50,646 nucleotides of DNA from the NCBI GenBank assembly GCA_035628505.1, contig DASPJR010000099.1, positions 1 to 50,646 of the forward strand, read 5' to 3'. A program made the position numbers and the translations under genes. Source of the DNA: DASPJR01 sp035628505 (GTDB taxonomy: Bacteria > Planctomycetota > SZUA-567 > H5-PLA8). The notes beneath the pieces were generated by a model. It was given only the letters and a program-made list of their open reading frames with translations. It made no database searches and had not been told where the DNA came from. Below are positions 49,751 through 50,646 of this stretch, in pieces; positions within the stretch are counted from its first letter, which is position 1; each line of letters begins with the position of its first letter.

Positions 49751-50646
49751 ATGAACAACCGACGTGAGGTCTTGAAGACTCTTTGCGCCGGCGCTGCGTC
49801 CCTCGGGGCGGCGCCTCTCGTCGACGCGTCGTCGCGTTTGTGCGCAAAAGCCGACGCCGTCATCTTCCTCTGGATTCCCGGCGGGCTGCCGCACACGGAA
49901 ACCTTTGATCCCAAGCCGCACGTCGCATTCAAAGAAGGCATGCCTGCGCGCGAGATGCTCACGACCTGGCCGAGCATCCCGACGGCCGTCACCGGCATTC
50001 GCTTCACGCAGGGGCTTGAGCAGATCGCGAGCGTCATGGATCGCGGCGCGCTGATCCGTTCTCTGGTCGGCGCAAGCGGTCCGCTGCTGCATGCGGCTCA
50101 TCAGCGACACTGGATGGAAGCCGGAGATGAAAAACATTTTGGCGCTGCGCTCGCCAGACAAATGGGGCCGCGAAACACAGACGCGCCGGCGTACGTCTGC
50201 ATTGAGGACAGCGACTTCGCGAGCGGCTGCGATTATGCGCTCGCAATGATCGAGTGCGGGGCCCGCTTCATCCAGGTCGACTACGGATACACTCCATTCG
50301 AAAAGTGGGACACGCACGAATACGGCCATCGGCGCCTGCCGGCGCTTAAGCGCAGCATCGATGCTCCGGTCGCCACTCTCATTCGTCGACTCGAAGCGCG
50401 CGGTCTGCTCGAACGCACCCTCGTGGTGCTCGCCAGCGAGTTCAGCCGCGCGCCGCTGTGCGAGGGCAGCAACGCAACAGTTTCTGACGAGAGGCATTTC
50501 GGTCTGCACGCCCACTTTGCCGGCGCCGGATGCGTGCTTCTGTTCGGCGGCGGCGTGCGCCGCGCGCTTCGCGCTTCGAGGGCCGCATCGTCTACCTCTG
50601 CTGGAAGCACAACGAGGGCGACACACTGGCCTGGTGGCACGACCTG
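49751..50646 (+). CDS. DUF1501-family protein, partial at right edge, C-terminal part apparently chimeric
   Basis: The frame starts MNNRREVLKTLCAGAASLGA (twin-arginine-like signal) and runs off the window. DUF1501 segments are AVIFLWIPGGLPHTETFDPKP, FASGCDYALAMIECGARFIQV, LVVLASEFSRAPL and FGLHAHFAGAGCVLLFGGGV. Compared with the 489-residue DUF1501 protein at 35880, roughly 100 or more residues are missing between APAYVCIEDSDF and ALAMIECGARF. From about 50560 the DUF1501 frame becomes nonsense-like (SRAASSTSAGS), while another plus frame reads FEGRIVYLCWKHNEGDTLAW, resembling the end of a DUF2203 protein. This suggests a chimeric join at a contig end. Confidence 0.7.
   Translation, partial: MNNRREVLKTLCAGAASLGAAPLVDASSRLCAKADAVIFLWIPGGLPHTETFDPKPHVAFKEGMPAREMLTTWPSIPTAVTGIRFTQGLEQIASVMDRGALIRSLVGASGPLLHAAHQRHWMEAGDEKHFGAALARQMGPRNTDAPAYVCIEDSDFASGCDYALAMIECGARFIQVDYGYTPFEKWDTHEYGHRRLPALKRSIDAPVATLIRRLEARGLLERTLVVLASEFSRAPLCEGSNATVSDERHFGLHAHFAGAGCVLLFGGGVRRALRASRAASSTSAGSTTRATHWPGGTT

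Overview
The window looks like a fragment of a high-GC genome from the Planctomycetes/Verrucomicrobia side of the PVC superphylum, probably a metagenome contig. The evidence is gene content: a planctomycete cytochrome c/DUF1549/DUF1553 protein next to a Tat-exported DUF1501 protein, a second DUF1501 gene, a class II aldolase microcompartment locus of the Planctomycetes-Verrucomicrobia (PV) type, FHA-domain signalling proteins and large secreted TPR/beta-propeller and FG-GAP proteins. The genetic code looks standard, with TAA, TAG and TGA all ending genes. I saw no rRNA, tRNA, CRISPR array or prophage.

Region 1-5.1 kb is the edge of a PV-type bacterial microcompartment (BMC) locus: a CoA-acylating aldehyde dehydrogenase, a class II sugar-phosphate aldolase with a C-terminal encapsulation-type helix, a helix-turn-helix protein and a pentameric EutN/CcmL shell protein. 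Hexameric shell genes are not in the window and may lie to the left. The locus is interrupted by a REP-associated tyrosine transposase (RAYT) inside a mirror-image set of short palindromes, and by an oppositely oriented DUF456 membrane protein. The aldehyde dehydrogenase carries several interspersed repeats translated in frame.

Region 5.1-13.2 kb, on the minus strand, carries an envelope operon (a 1932-residue FHA-TM-AsmA-like protein followed by an exported parvulin-type isomerase) and a pair of small membrane proteins, one extremely histidine-rich. Region 13.2-26.5 kb is mixed housekeeping and accessory: a methyltransferase, a large helical-repeat protein, a four-helix membrane protein, a Gfo/Idh/MocA oxidoreductase, a membrane-fused spermidine-synthase-like protein, polyphosphate kinase, arginyl-tRNA synthetase and a small basic protein made of three tandem repeats. 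Region 26.6-35.8 kb holds an FHA-Ser/Thr kinase preceded by two copies of a hairpin element, small secreted proteins, a TPR/PQQ-propeller protein, a lipoprotein gene broken by an in-frame TGA, a HutX-like/FG-GAP pair with overlapping start and stop, and a double-FHA DUF4388 protein.

Region 35.9-43.6 kb contains the DUF1501/DUF1553 pair and an operon of biotin carboxylase, biotin carrier, an AT-richer four-helix membrane protein and acyl-CoA dehydrogenase, with no carboxyltransferase gene. Region 43.7-50.6 kb carries a secreted Cys-rich protein, a SUMF1-type lipoprotein divergent from an LtaS-like membrane enzyme, a WrbA-type flavodoxin, a DHH phosphoesterase, an exported Nif3-like protein and a DUF1501 gene that runs off the right edge and appears chimeric in its last 90 bases.

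Two themes recur. One is FHA-based phospho-signalling: four FHA modules in three proteins, one with its own kinase. The other is dense colonisation by several families of short interspersed repeats, between genes and also inside coding sequence.
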